Below are positions 1 through 12,010 of a stretch of DNA of 64,000 nt, piece by piece. The DNA comes from Acanthochromis polyacanthus. Its lineage: Eukaryota; Chordata; Actinopteri; Pomacentridae. The notes under the pieces are model-generated. The model was given only the letters and a program-made list of their open reading frames with translations. It was not told where the DNA came from and did not search any database. The first letter of the stretch is position 1; the number at the start of each line of letters is the position of its first letter. The translations under genes were made by a program, and so were the position numbers. The stretch is taken from contig NC_067117.1 of the NCBI RefSeq assembly GCF_021347895.1, forward strand, positions 21,818,358 through 21,882,357, written 5' to 3'.

Positions 1-1971
1 GGAAATGAAGAAATTAACTGACAGTGAAAAATTGGAGCAATACAGTGAAACACCTGTGAGAAATGACACAATCATAGTTGTGGGGTCTGCTGGTAGGATG
101 AGGGTGAAAGTTAATAAATTTGAGCCACAACTATCAGACCAAAGAAACAACATCTCCACAATCTGAGTCTCACCATCACTTTCTCTCTTGAGTTTTCTTA
201 ATGATGCCGCTAAACATGTAGTAATGAGAAGTTGCAGGATTGGAACTGCATTTCAGGTGTGCATCGATAACTGGAGATGATGGAAAGGGGCAGAGTAACA
301 CAAAGTCGTGGAGCAACGATGTGACGAACTTCAGTAGCTGGTTACAGTTGCTGTTCATAGGTTTACAAGTGTTTGCTCCCTGGAATTTCAGTGCAAAGTG
401 CAAGGTAAGTTTGCTACTATGAAGTACTTGGAGCGGAAGTGCAAACAAACACTGCTGCTTCAGTTTACTAGACGAAGTTGAAGAAATATTAGCATACTTC
501 ATAATGAAACAATGGTTCCTCCAACACTATTAACAAGCTTTAGGATCATCTGGCATCTTTTCGACCTAAAAAGAAACACTGTGCCATGCTTCATAATAAT
601 AAATGAGTTAAAAACCCCACAACAAGTGTCGCCATATGGCAAAAAAATATTAATAAGCAGCTTCTCAATTTGTAGAAAAATAACTGTCAAAGCTGTTTAC
701 AAGAGGCGAAACAAAATTGGTTTGGATGAAGAAAGGCCCAAAGAAAAAGATCCAGAGGATATTGGGCGAGGAACAAGAGGAGAAGGAATGTAGAGAGGAT
801 ATGAGTCAGAGATGAGGGGAGGAAAGAGAGGATGTCAGGAAAGGGGAAGGGGTGGAGCAGAGGGGTGAGGAGGAGAGGAGCGGTCCATCTTTTCGCCAAA
901 GTCTCATGGATCTTCCCGTTTGCCAGCCATTATTTAACCCCCACCCCCACCCACTGCTTTTAATGGGCAGATCAGAGATAAGAGTGGAAACTGTCTGAGC
1001 AAGAGGCCGATCCATCTGTCCCCAAACGTCTTTGCTGTGCAATCTGGAAGACAGAAGAGGAAGACAGAAGCAACCAGAAACATTGCAGACTAGCACAGTT
1101 TGTCTGGACTCCTTCCACTACTGCAATCTCATTACGTCCTCTATCAAGATGGGGACGCAAACACAATAACAGCAGCTTCATTGGACCCTTTTTAAAGTTT
1201 TCACTGAAAGACTTTAATTTGAGGTCAAACATGAAGACTAAAAAACTTTGCGAAAGCTGTTTTCTTTTGTGTTGAAATCTTTCAACCAAGCACTATTAAG
1301 GACGAGAGAATTAGTTGTCCATTTATATGCAAATGAGCTTCAATCAGTGACAGCTCAGTGAAAAGGGTGAATGCAGCGAGGTGTGGCTAACCCCTAAATC
1401 CACTGGAGAACTTTTTTTTTCCCCCCACTGTGGAGGAGATGGCTGTGTGAAAGATGGGAGGTGAAGCAGAGAGCACAGTGACAGAGTGTTCTCTCCATCA
1501 TTGAAGCAGATGCATTGACCAATTTGTTTAATTTCTTTTGACCCATTTGTCTCATCAGTTTACTACTGAAGACACCAAAAAAAAAAACAAAGGCGCACAA
1601 AACAACAAGATGTTCTGAGAATGCAGGGACACTGATGTACATACATGAGGGCACTGTTACACTTTATTAGTTTACTAAATCAGCCCAAAGATGTATCAAC
1701 ATGATGTGATTTGAATTTTAACAGCTTTTTTCATATGCAATCTAAATCAATTAATAGTGTCATGAATCTAAACTGCTGACACATTTTTCATTTGCTGATG
1801 TTTTGCTGTTGTAATTATTGTAATCACCCCTCTTCAAAGGTTCACTAACGGACGGCGGTCTTATACACTCTGCTGCTTAATCTATTACTGAATTTGAATG
1901 TATTTGAGGAAAATAATTTGTGGCAATTTGAAATCTATCTTTCAAGACAATAAATCTTAATACAGTCAATA
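1..1971. other. Intronic sequence, nothing recognised
   Basis: No exon or transposon was recognised. A purine-rich, GA-biased stretch lies at about 770-885, and a pyrimidine run at about 1410-1427. Open frames here are short and unrelated to known families by eye. Confidence 0.4.
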
Positions 1972-2465
1972 TACACCAATCAGTCACAACATTAAAACAG
2001 CCAAAGCAGCTCTGATCCATTAGACACCAGACCTATAGGGTGTCCTGTGCTCTCTGGCACTGAGAAACTAGCAGCAGATCCTTTAGGTTGATTGGTTTAA
2101 AAGATAGAGTCTCCACTGGCTGGGGTTGTTCTACCAGATCCCACAAATGCTCAACAGGATTTGGATCTGTGGAGTTTGGTGGTAGGGTCAACGTCTGGGG
2201 GACTTGCTCGTCTTCCTCAAGTCGTTTCTGAGCAGTTTTGTGGTGTGAGGGAGTATATTGTCCTGCTGGGGAGACCGGGGAGTGTCGTTGCCAAAAGGGT
2301 GGGGGGTGGGGGGTATCTGCAGTTTAAGTGGGTGGTACGTGTCAAAGTAACATCCTCAGGAATAACAGAACACAAGGTTTCAGAGCAAAACATTTCATAG
2401 CAACCAGATGATCAATACTCCTCACCAGTCTGTCTCTGATTTTAAAGCAATGGCTGATTGGTGTA
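1972..2465 (-). mobile_element. Tc1/mariner-type element, internally deleted and decayed, with terminal inverted repeats
   Basis: The left end reads TACACCAATCAGTCA (1972-1986). The right end reads TGGCTGATTGGTGTA (2451-2465), its reverse complement at 14 of 15 positions. Ends are TA, as expected for TA-target Tc1/mariner insertions. The interior resembles, from memory, a common teleost family with a transposase read on the strand opposite to this one: recognisable bits are 'gcagcagatcctttagg', 'gatcccacaaatgctcaaca' and 'cgtgtcaaagtaacatcc'. At 494 bp it is far shorter than a full 1.2-1.6 kb copy and has no usable frame. Confidence 0.75.
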
Positions 2466-3742
2466 AATATATACAGTGATAAAATACACATCAGTAATGT
2501 TTGAAAAAGTCCCAAAGATGATTCATTTCAAACTAACAATTTATAAGCTACCACAGAAAGAAAATCATATGTAAGCAAAGAAAATCAGTGCAGTTATTTC
2601 TCATCAGACTGAAAGTTGTTTTTCTATTCGGTCTCTCTCACTCACGTGTTGATGAGGAACATGTTATGCCGGTTTTTTAGGTAATGTTTACACCCCTCGG
2701 TGTGATATCAGTTTCAACAGAACGTTCTTAAGAGAGAATATGACTCCGACAGGGCTAAAGATGAGGATGTCAATTCGTCAATTAAGAGGAAAAATAATGA
2801 GCGACTGGCTGGACAATCAATCTTTTAGGAAAAGAATCAGAAATCACGGTTTCCATCTCCTTAAATGTGGAATTTAGTTTGTTTTACTGACAGTAAATTC
2901 ACCATCAACTTGTGTCTCAAATGAGTACGTTTTACTTTTTGAGACATATTACTGACAAAAAGATTTATTGAGAAAATGAGACATATAAATATGCTAGAAA
3001 ATACTGAACTGCACTAAAGTTTAAACAAGTGACAGGAAATCACATAACACGTGTCAGATTTTATATTTTACAGAGGGGTTGTGGTTCATGAGAAAATTGC
3101 AGCACTTATTTATATATTTATATGGAAATCTAGGCTTCTTAAAATGCATAATATTGGATGGTAAACTAAACAGAACTTGTGTCTCCTCTATCATAGCGCA
3201 TAGAAAATACTTGGCTTAGTTGAAAGGAAAGCTTAGTTTGAATGAAACAAGAGATTGCATTGTGATCGATTCGAGTCAACAATAGAGTGACCCTCTCCAA
3301 CGATACTCTAATCAATCAGACCGCTCATCAATCCCCCAGGACCTAAACATTTGCATAACTGATCATGCAAGTTTTCATTGCAGGTTTCATTACCGATTAG
3401 CCAGAGCACTATAAAACAGTTCTGATAATCAAACTAAATAGCTTGGTTAGCAAACTGAAATAAAATACTGTTGCAGTATTCAGCAGGGTGGACTATAGTG
3501 CTAAACATCAGGAGCTATTTCATATTCCTAAACAGCTCTCACACACTGTATGCTCTTGTAAGTTGCAAATATGAAGACTTTTAACCATTAATATAGCATC
3601 AAACAACCATTGCTAATGATATGGTATAGTAATGGCACTCTTCGCAATTATGCAACTCTATCTATTGGTGTTGTAATTCAAGCTTCTCTGTTTTAAGTTT
3701 TGGTAGCTGGTCTGGCCACACATGCATGTCGGACCATGTTAG

Positions 3743-3774
3743 TGCATGTGAGCCCCTCCCTTTGAAACTGCTGG
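3743..3774. repeat. Dispersed repeat, copy 1
   Basis: This 32-bp segment containing 'gagcccctccctttgaaac' matches 52067-52098 at 30 of 32 positions in the same orientation. The flanks diverge quickly, so it is probably the preserved core of a decayed interspersed element. Confidence 0.5.
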
Positions 3775-4191
3775 CATTCCCTGCACTTATAAAGGGACTG
3801 AGAATAACCCGCACTGCCATATAAAAGTGAAAACACAGGACAGATGGGAGTGTAGTCTGAAGTGTTCAGCCAATTCCTAACAAAAAAAACAAAGAAATTC
3901 TAAAAATAACTAAGGATTTCATTTATGTTATTTACCTAATTTATGTGCTCTTGTTTCATTTCTTCTCAGTGTGGGAGTCTCTAATGCTGTTTTGCTGCTT
4001 TCCCCCAAACTTGTCTGCTCTCAGTCTGGGTTATTTATTTATTTTTTTATCGTTCAGTAAAAAGCAATATAGCTAGGATACAAAATTATGCATAAAGTAA
4101 GAGATACCAGTATTGTTTATATTGTTGACTTGTCAGATATTCATGGGAATGGAAACTGCAAGACCAGCATATTGCAAAGTTGTGGCATAAG

Positions 4192-4222
<31 letters not shown>

Positions 4223-5088
4223 CTGACACACCCCAAGAGGGAGTCGGTCTCACAAACCATAACAAAGGTTCCCACCATTTCTTTTTAGTGAGCCGTACAG
4301 GAGCACAGGACAAGCAGAGGATTTCATAACTTCACAGCATGCGGTGCCCATTACAGTAAACTAGAGCTCATGTCAATAGCAGCACTTCATGGTGGAGGAC
4401 AGCAGGGAACTCTGAAGGGGAAATCGCCCCTGATGACATAAATGTTGGAAAAACAAACACTGAGAAGGGATGGATAAACTTCATGATTTGGGTTTAAATC
4501 TCCCAGGAGACAAAAGAGGTGTACATGTATATGTGTGTGCGACTGAGTGTGTGTGGATCAGTCCTTCTCGCACATTTGTGCATGCATGCACGGTAAAGTG
4601 CGCATTCCAGACGAGTGAGGAGAGAAGCACTCTGAGGCACGTTGACGCAGGATGACAGAGATGGAGTGAGCGGGAGTCATGACCGTAAGACCACATTACA
4701 ACAATTAGCCAACTGGGGCCCTCCTCCCCCATAATACACCCCCTCCGTCACTGTTCTCGGTGCCCCTGCAGCGGAGTCTGTACGCAAGGCTGCTGAACTA
4801 GAAACAGCTCTCCAAACAACTGACTGACTGAACGCTGGGATTAACCCGTCGCCTACCAACACGCGTCATGCAACAACGAAACAAGAACACATGGCTTCAT
4901 ATGAATGGTTATAAGACCTTGGACTGCCTCTTGGAACATCATGTGAGGAATAGCTGAAACCACAACACTGGAAGAAGTGACATTTTTGTGACCCACTGGC
5001 AAACACTGCATAACAGGGGAATCACTGTGTTTTCAAGAACTTGACCAAATTCAATACAGATCCCTCTTAAGTCAAATCAAGGATAATT

Positions 5089-5112
5089 AAAAAAAAAAAA
5101 AAAAAAAAAAAA
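5089..5112. repeat. A(24) homopolymer
   Basis: An uninterrupted run of 24 A. It could be the tail of a decayed retroposon, but no element body was recognised to its left. Confidence 0.9.
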
Positions 5113-8100
5113 TTGGCTCCTTAAACATATCCGGAAATTCCCATGTTTAATTGCCCATAAAATACATACCCTATGTGGCATTCTTCATAAAGCAGTTCCA
5201 CCAAGTGTTATTAAAAGCTCATTTGGACTACTGATGATCACTTAGCTCTAACCTTGTACAGTGTCTGTAAAGATATAAATGAGTTGCTAAACTGGCAGCT
5301 ACTTGGGGTGAAAGTGCTTGATAGCCCGCAGCAGCAGCAGCAGCTCAGTAACGCAATGACTGACTGATAAATGAATTGACAAGTCGTGGCGGACGCAGCG
5401 TGGTTTGGGAGATCGTGCAGGAGTCTTGGCGAGTGATTTATCAGCGGTGTTGGCGAGTCATCCGCACTATGTCCTCTTCCCACCTTCTGAACCTACAGAT
5501 TACTGAGATAGCCACTGAGCTGCAAGTTCTTAAGATGGAGTTGTGATGTTGGAAGGGATGGAGTGAGTGGAGGATGGGTGTGTTGATCATAGGAAGGGGA
5601 GGAGAGCGGAGATTTGATAGTCTGAGGGCCAGTAGAGGCCAAAAGGGATTGCAAGACAGAGAAACAGATCAAAAACAAGAAAGCGGTTATTAGGTCTTTA
5701 AGAAAGAAACACTCTCTGAAAAACAAAATCCTGTGATGGGCTTGACAGGCATGGCATTTTCTTAAACAAAATTGCCAAAATTACACAATTTATCAGAGAA
5801 ACAAACTGTAAGACAAGAACCGTCATATTTCCACCTTTCTGATGGTCATCCATGACATGCCATTCCATCTAAAAATGTAACCAGTCTAAGATTAAAATCA
5901 TGATATTAAACCAAAATCTATTTAAAATAGGAAAAAAATCTGTCTATAATAAATCGTTTACATTTACCGAATTCTGTAAAACACTGAAATTTCAGTGCTC
6001 CATGGTGAATCCATAAGGCCATTACTGACTCATCTGTGACATACACTCACTTGACCAAAACTCTGGGACTTTTTGACTGAACTGGGCTGAACTGCAGGCA
6101 GTGTTTACACTGAGCAGATAGAAGCCAAATATAATTTATTGCAACAGAACTTTCTTATCCTGCAGAAAAGAGCTTTTTGAGTTCTCTGTACTTCCAGCCG
6201 GTGAAGTTTCCATAGAGGTGCCACAGTGACTAAAAATGTGACAGGAGCAAAATAATGCCCTGAAACTGTTTGGATTTCAGAGGGTTAAAACCCTGAGCTC
6301 TCCTTCATGACTCCACCAAAGCATTAATAAGCAACAAATGGATGAGGGCACCAAGAGGTCTAGGCCTGGATACAGTTATTACCATCATTATTACATTACC
6401 AGCCATGTAGCCAAATAGTTTCTGAAAGCTCCTCAATAGCAGCTATGAACAGGCCCATACACTGTTCAACTCACAGTCACGCAAACACGCTGTCAAAACT
6501 ACCTGTTAGAGATCAAGGAACAGAAATAAGTCTTACTGAGAATGAAAAAAATACTCCAGTATAAACTGAAAGAAAGTCAGGTCGTGTCCCTGAACTACAG
6601 TGCAGTTTATTTAAAGAGAAAAAATAAAGATAATCAATTCTGCTTAGAGTTTATTAGGATCCAGTCAACTGTAGCAGATTTTCACTGTAGCACAACGGTC
6701 ACAAATCCTTTCTGTGCACTGCATCCTGAAATCTAAGGCTGCGGTCAGACTGACTTGAGTCCTGCATGAAAAAAACAGCCCTCTAATTCATTAGAATGGA
6801 GTCAGTCCAGTTACACAGCAGGGATGCCAACACAGTCTCTGGCAAAAATCTAACTTTGAACACTTGATTTCTATTATTTACCGCATTTTTTTCCAAAAGC
6901 TGATGCTGTGATAGTTTTCCAAAGTTATAAAATCCTATATATGAGTGTTACAAATTACTGTGTGGCTTTGTGGCACCTGATACGCCTTTTAACGCATTAA
7001 TTGGCTCACTGGGCTGAATGCCTGCAAATAACCAAGCAAATGGTTTACATTTTTATACATAATTCATGCTCGGAGACTTGGAGAGATTTGGCAAAAGGAG
7101 CAGCTGTTAATGTAAAGCATTGTATGGTGATTCCTCATCCTGCAAAAAAAAAACAAAAAGTGCTGGCTCGCTTACAGTGCTAAATGGTTGTAATGTACCA
7201 TAATGGTTCAACACGAAAGTCAATTGAAAAATGTTCCAAATGGCTGAGCTAAAATGAAAAATGGAATATATTAGATATTGAAAAAGACTTAAAGAGCTGC
7301 AGTATGGGCATAGGTTTTACTTCACGTTAAAGCACCGTGTAGCATAATATGATTACACACTTCTTATGCAAGACAGGGGCTTGAAAAAGACTATGAGACT
7401 ACATTTTGCTGAAGAAAAGGGAATTGCCCTCGAATACACATGCAAAACACAATGCTGTAATCACAGGATTGCATACACAAACGCTTTCAATAAGAGTTTG
7501 GGTAAAAGTAATGTATACAACAGAGGGCCAGAGCATGTGGTCATAATTTGCATGTGTACTGTAGAAGCACATAACAATGCATACCAACAGAGCTGCGTTA
7601 CACTCTCTCCTTCTCCGTTTTCTTCTTGAGCAAATCATGACAACCCCATGGCATCAACAAACCAAAATGCTTACAATTATTCAAATGCTGTTTTCTTTGA
7701 AAATTTCACTGTGTAAAGACGTAATTTTTGAGATGTTCTTCAGTTGTGTGACATTAATCATTTTGGTGATATTTTAGTACTGCAATTCCAAAAAAAATTA
7801 CTTGGCAGTTAAGCTTTACGGTCACACTTCTATCTGTTAAGGAGGTCTGAGCAGGTTTTTCTCTTTCCTTTGGCTTCGGCTGTTCGGTCTTGAAGGTACG
7901 GCTTCATGCCCATGAAAGTATATTTTAAAGGATAGACCGTCCATACAAAAGGTAAGAATAACTACAAATGCTTTAAGTATTGAAGAATAGGTTGAATCAT
8001 TGCACAGGGACATTAAACAACCGAAATTAACGTGATGGAACTTGCATTTAAAAGGCCGAATCAGTACTTTTTGCATATTTGTGGCCGAGTTACCCCATAT

Positions 8101-11100
8101 TACATCAACAACAGCTGACCAGAAGCAAATTAAGTAAGTCATTTGTAACAAGTAAGCCTGAACATGGAAAACACTGCTATGGTCCACAGCTGGGAGAATA
8201 AAACCTTCTATGATCTCCCGTGTATGTTTCATTCCAAAGGAAAAAAAAAGGCACCCCACAGCTCCTAATGTTAGTCATCACTCAGCGCCAACCACATTAG
8301 GAGCTCAGCCTCATGCTTGGCTAGCAGATCTATGCTAACAATGTAGCTGCGGGGGCGTCGCAGGAGGTAAAAAGGTCATCAGAAAACATAAATTAGGCTA
8401 GAGCCAACAGATGTGCAGTGAATAAAAGAAAATCAATGACTAATTGAGATGTATACGGTGAGAATGTCGGAGCTGTGTTGGAAAGAGGTGAGGGTGGCGT
8501 GCTGCAGGGGCTTGGTGGTGGGGTAGAAGATATTATGAAAAGAGATGACAGATAAACTAGGAGCTGGAAGTAATCATGTAAATGGATCGCATCTTGAGCC
8601 CGTCAAAGTTGAGGTTTCACAGGACAAAGAGAATCAACATGGGTGGGTGTCTGAGAAAAGACAGCAGAAAGGATATTTTCAACACAAACTAAATTGATCT
8701 CATTAGCTGCCTCTTTCTCAAAAAAATTCACCCAATATTTAATTTAATGACAGTACTGCCTCAGAAGTCCTGCCCTACAGACCAAGACCTCACACCTTTG
8801 GAATGTGAATCATAAAACCTCAACATTGCTTTTGAACCTTGTCACTGTCCGGAAAAGTTGGCCTTCACATATCTGACCACATCAAATATTAAAAGCAGAC
8901 ATCAGGCAGCCTGATATCAGGATCCAGACAAAAAAAAAAAACCTCCATGAATGATATTTCTCATCTCTGGGACTCACATGCATGAAAGAATGTGAAGTCT
9001 CGCATCAATAACTGGCAACTTTAAAACTGCCTAATGATAAATATGCTATACATTGTCTTATGGAGCCGAGTTAGATTAATGAAAACTTGCTGTTTGGCTA
9101 GAGATCTGTTGTCATTGTCAGGTTGAGCCAATACAAACACAATTTACCTTTTTGTTTAACTTGTACTTCATGGTAGTAATGTAGTTTCAGTTGCCTCAAA
9201 TGGCCACTTGAGGCAGGATTCAAAAGTGAATCAATCACCATAGAAACCCATGTTAAACTGTACAACTTTACAGCAGAAATAAACACACTTACAGTCTAGT
9301 ACAAAAACAGTTTTGGTCTCTATAGTAGATTTCCACGTTCACGACATTTCTACCAATTCATTTAAACCTTATGATTGATTTTTTTGGATTAGCTGGGGGT
9401 TTCAGAGAAGTCAGGCACTGCCAAGACTGCAATAGCCAAAGTCACCACAATGGGCTTTAAAATCACTGCACAAGAAAAATTTATGATGTCACTGAGAGTT
9501 TCTACATCTTTAATAGCTGAAATGTGGTGAAACTTTTTTTTTTCCTGTGTGGGCTTAAGGAAACTCTCTTTTTCAGGTTGGGTACAGTGGAGAAGCCCTT
9601 TCATAGAACAATCATTTTAGTGTGTGTAATCAGTGGGGTTCCTTGGTCACCCGTAGTTCCACTAAACTCAACCAAATTAAACACAAACGACGGGGTTTCT
9701 TGTGACAAAAACACAGTAACTTTTTCACTCTTTGTAAAGTTATTTCATTACTGAACTTGAAAAAATGTGGCAAGACTAGAAACCCAGGCTATTTAATTAG
9801 TATTCTCAACTTGCTATCGGTGCTATCACACCCTATTATTTGGGATGCGCAAAAAGGTCTACCAAAGTGAGCACTGGCATCATTTGCAATTAAGGAAACA
9901 ATAATGACAAAGACGGCGATAACGCTCTCCATTACAGTCTGTGCTGGAGGAATCCGTCTCGAGATAACCTCCATTTGATTGGACACTTTAATCAAAAGGA
10001 CCAAATGTCTGTGTTCCAATCTCATTATGCACCAGAGCAGAGGAGAACACACTATTGAATTAGCTTCAAAGTCAGCCTGGAGACACCAAGCCCTCGCGCA
10101 ACATTGTGTCTGCATCTGTAGAGCTGTACTGCAATGGTCTCTTGCTTGTTAGTGAGTATTATCTGGCACAAAATTGAAGAAGAATGTTGTGCATCTGGGA
10201 AACCTGAGCAGAGATGCATTTTTGTCCGGGGTCGCTCACCATTCCTTTTGCTCTTTTTCTTTTCCTCAACACATTTCTCCAGTTTTATATCCAAACATTT
10301 ACCCCTTTTATGTGTCCTCATCGTGACTGATCCACCTCCTTTGGTTGCAGTCTGACTGGGTTTCGAGCACAAACGACTCTGGAAAGTTGCATCTCTTTCA
10401 GGAGCAGAATAAGCTGATAAAACATAAGCTGTATGCGAGCTTCTAGGTGATGGTGTTACCATAAAAACACCTCGAGGTGTCTGGAACACTCTACAACCAT
10501 AAACACAAACTGATTGAAGGCTGAGGCGGGGAAATCGCTGTGAGGACAAAAAAAATGCTGCTGTCAAAGTGGGAAAGCTGGACAGTAAATAAAGTTAGCT
10601 TTGATTTCTGTCCACCCTGCCAGGAGCCTGAACTGCAAACCGTCTCAGAGATGGATTTGTGAACTAAAAACTTGGAAAGTGGGGAGGGTGAGCACTCGCA
10701 CAGGTAATGGAAGAACAACATTTGTCACTGATGTCTCATTCTGAATGCATTCTACATCTTATGAGAATAAATTGAACTGTAAAAATGAATAAAAATATAC
10801 TATATCAGAATGATAACATACTGATAAAGTGCTGCTGTTCATGATGCTTTGGGCTCCGTGTAGCTCTCTGCATGCTAACAATATCAATTTGCAGATGACT
10901 AGATAACAGAAGACTTGTTTACTATAATCAATTTATTGCTTATTCGCATAAATCACAAACCTGAGAGGCTACGTTTGTAGGGGAAAATAAGGGCAGGGAA
11001 TAGTAACTGAAGGGAACAAGAGTTATTCTGCTGTTTCACTGATATACATCCTCAGCAGAGAAGTTAAAAACACCGAAGCTGAGATAAGATAAAAAGGCTC

Positions 11101-11559
11101 ACCTACGTCCTGTGTAATCCTGTAAAGAATATACAGATATAGCTTGTGTTCTATGGGACCTTATCTCAGAATTAAATAATTTTTCTGATTGAATTGTTCC
11201 ATGTGATGATCTGCAATTGAAGAAAGTCACAGTTTGTCCTATAGACAGCAAATTGCATCTCTTGTCATGGGCAATATTCGTCAAAAACACAAACATAGCC
11301 GCTAACTTGGCATATTTCACCTTCTTCTAAAACAAGGTAAAAAGGTATTATAAGAGGTGAAGAGCCACTAAAAGTCCAGTCACGTTGAGAGTTACAGCTA
11401 TGCCAGTGCAACAAATCTATATCTATCTAGATCTTCAGCTGCTCTGGGTAAACTTTCAAGACAATCTGCAACTTTCTTCACTTCTCATTAAATTGACAAA
11501 TATCCACGGGGTGCACCAGAAGAAATGGGACTTCACCTCTGTGTTGGAAGGCTTTTAAG

Positions 11560-12010
11560 AAGTGCTTCTTGCCTTTAAATTGCAGAAGTCTTCATGTCTT
11601 ATTCCAATGGAATTTCAGAACCATTAAAATACTTAATCTTGACTCAAAAACTCGACTGGTATTTCTGCAACAAGTCTTACCTGAGACTTTTCAGTCTAGG
11701 AACAGATCCTCTACTGATAAAATAAGAAATCTGCTCCACCTAAAATGGAACAGCCAAGCTATAATAATGCGCTAGATAACTGCCATTTCCTTTGAAGCCA
11801 TACAGCCTTTTCATAAGGCGGAGTTGGACTCTCTGTTTTGACCTTATCACATTTTGGGTTTGGTCCTCAAGATAATACATAAAAATCTGAAGACAGCTTG
11901 GCTTACTAATGGAGGATATAATATATAACCCTTTTGACCTTTTGACTGGAATCAGGCAAGATTGATTTTTAAGCCTCTTGCTGTTGGGAATTCTTCTTTT
12001 TAAAAACATC
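11560..12010 (+). mobile_element. L1/Tx1-type LINE ORF2 reverse-transcriptase remnant
   Basis: Plus-strand translation gives pieces of an L1-type reverse transcriptase in order. The fragment NRSSTDKIRNLLHL (about 11700-11742) matches the family's R-S-DNIR-LL block. Next comes ISFEAIQPFHKAELDSLF (about 11787-11840), equivalent to the ISLDAEKAFDRVEW-LF active-site block. Then TNG (about 11910), and GIRQD-stop-FLSLLLL (about 11948-11990), equivalent to GTRQGCPLSPLLF. Stops and frame changes interrupt it, so it is dead, and it is only a few hundred bases of a multi-kilobase element. The family is assigned by eye from block order. It is antisense to MAGI1. Confidence 0.65.

Larger units (their letters stand above)
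2466..11559. other. Intronic sequence, mostly unclassified
   Basis: No exon or RNA gene was recognised. It contains a pure A run (5089-5112), a short GCA5 repeat (5328-5342) and a segment at 3743-3774 that recurs at 52067-52098. The stretch at about 9860-10090 is free of simple repeats and could be a conserved non-coding element, which needs comparison to judge. Frames up to 171 codons occur (10052-10567, minus) but start at non-ATG codons and show no domain. Confidence 0.4.

Noticed and set aside
5328..5342. GCA trinucleotide repeat as a coding polyglutamine tract
   Set aside because: Only five units, no supported exon around it.
7837..8259. Minus-strand open frame of 140 codons
   Set aside because: It starts at GTG and has no recognisable motif. 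I considered a LINE fragment on either strand but could not line up any family blocks.
10052..10567. Minus-strand open frame of 171 codons, the longest in the window
   Set aside because: It begins at TTG (the first ATG is about 35 codons in), has no recognisable domain, no splice context and no support from neighbouring frames. It is a chance frame in intronic DNA.
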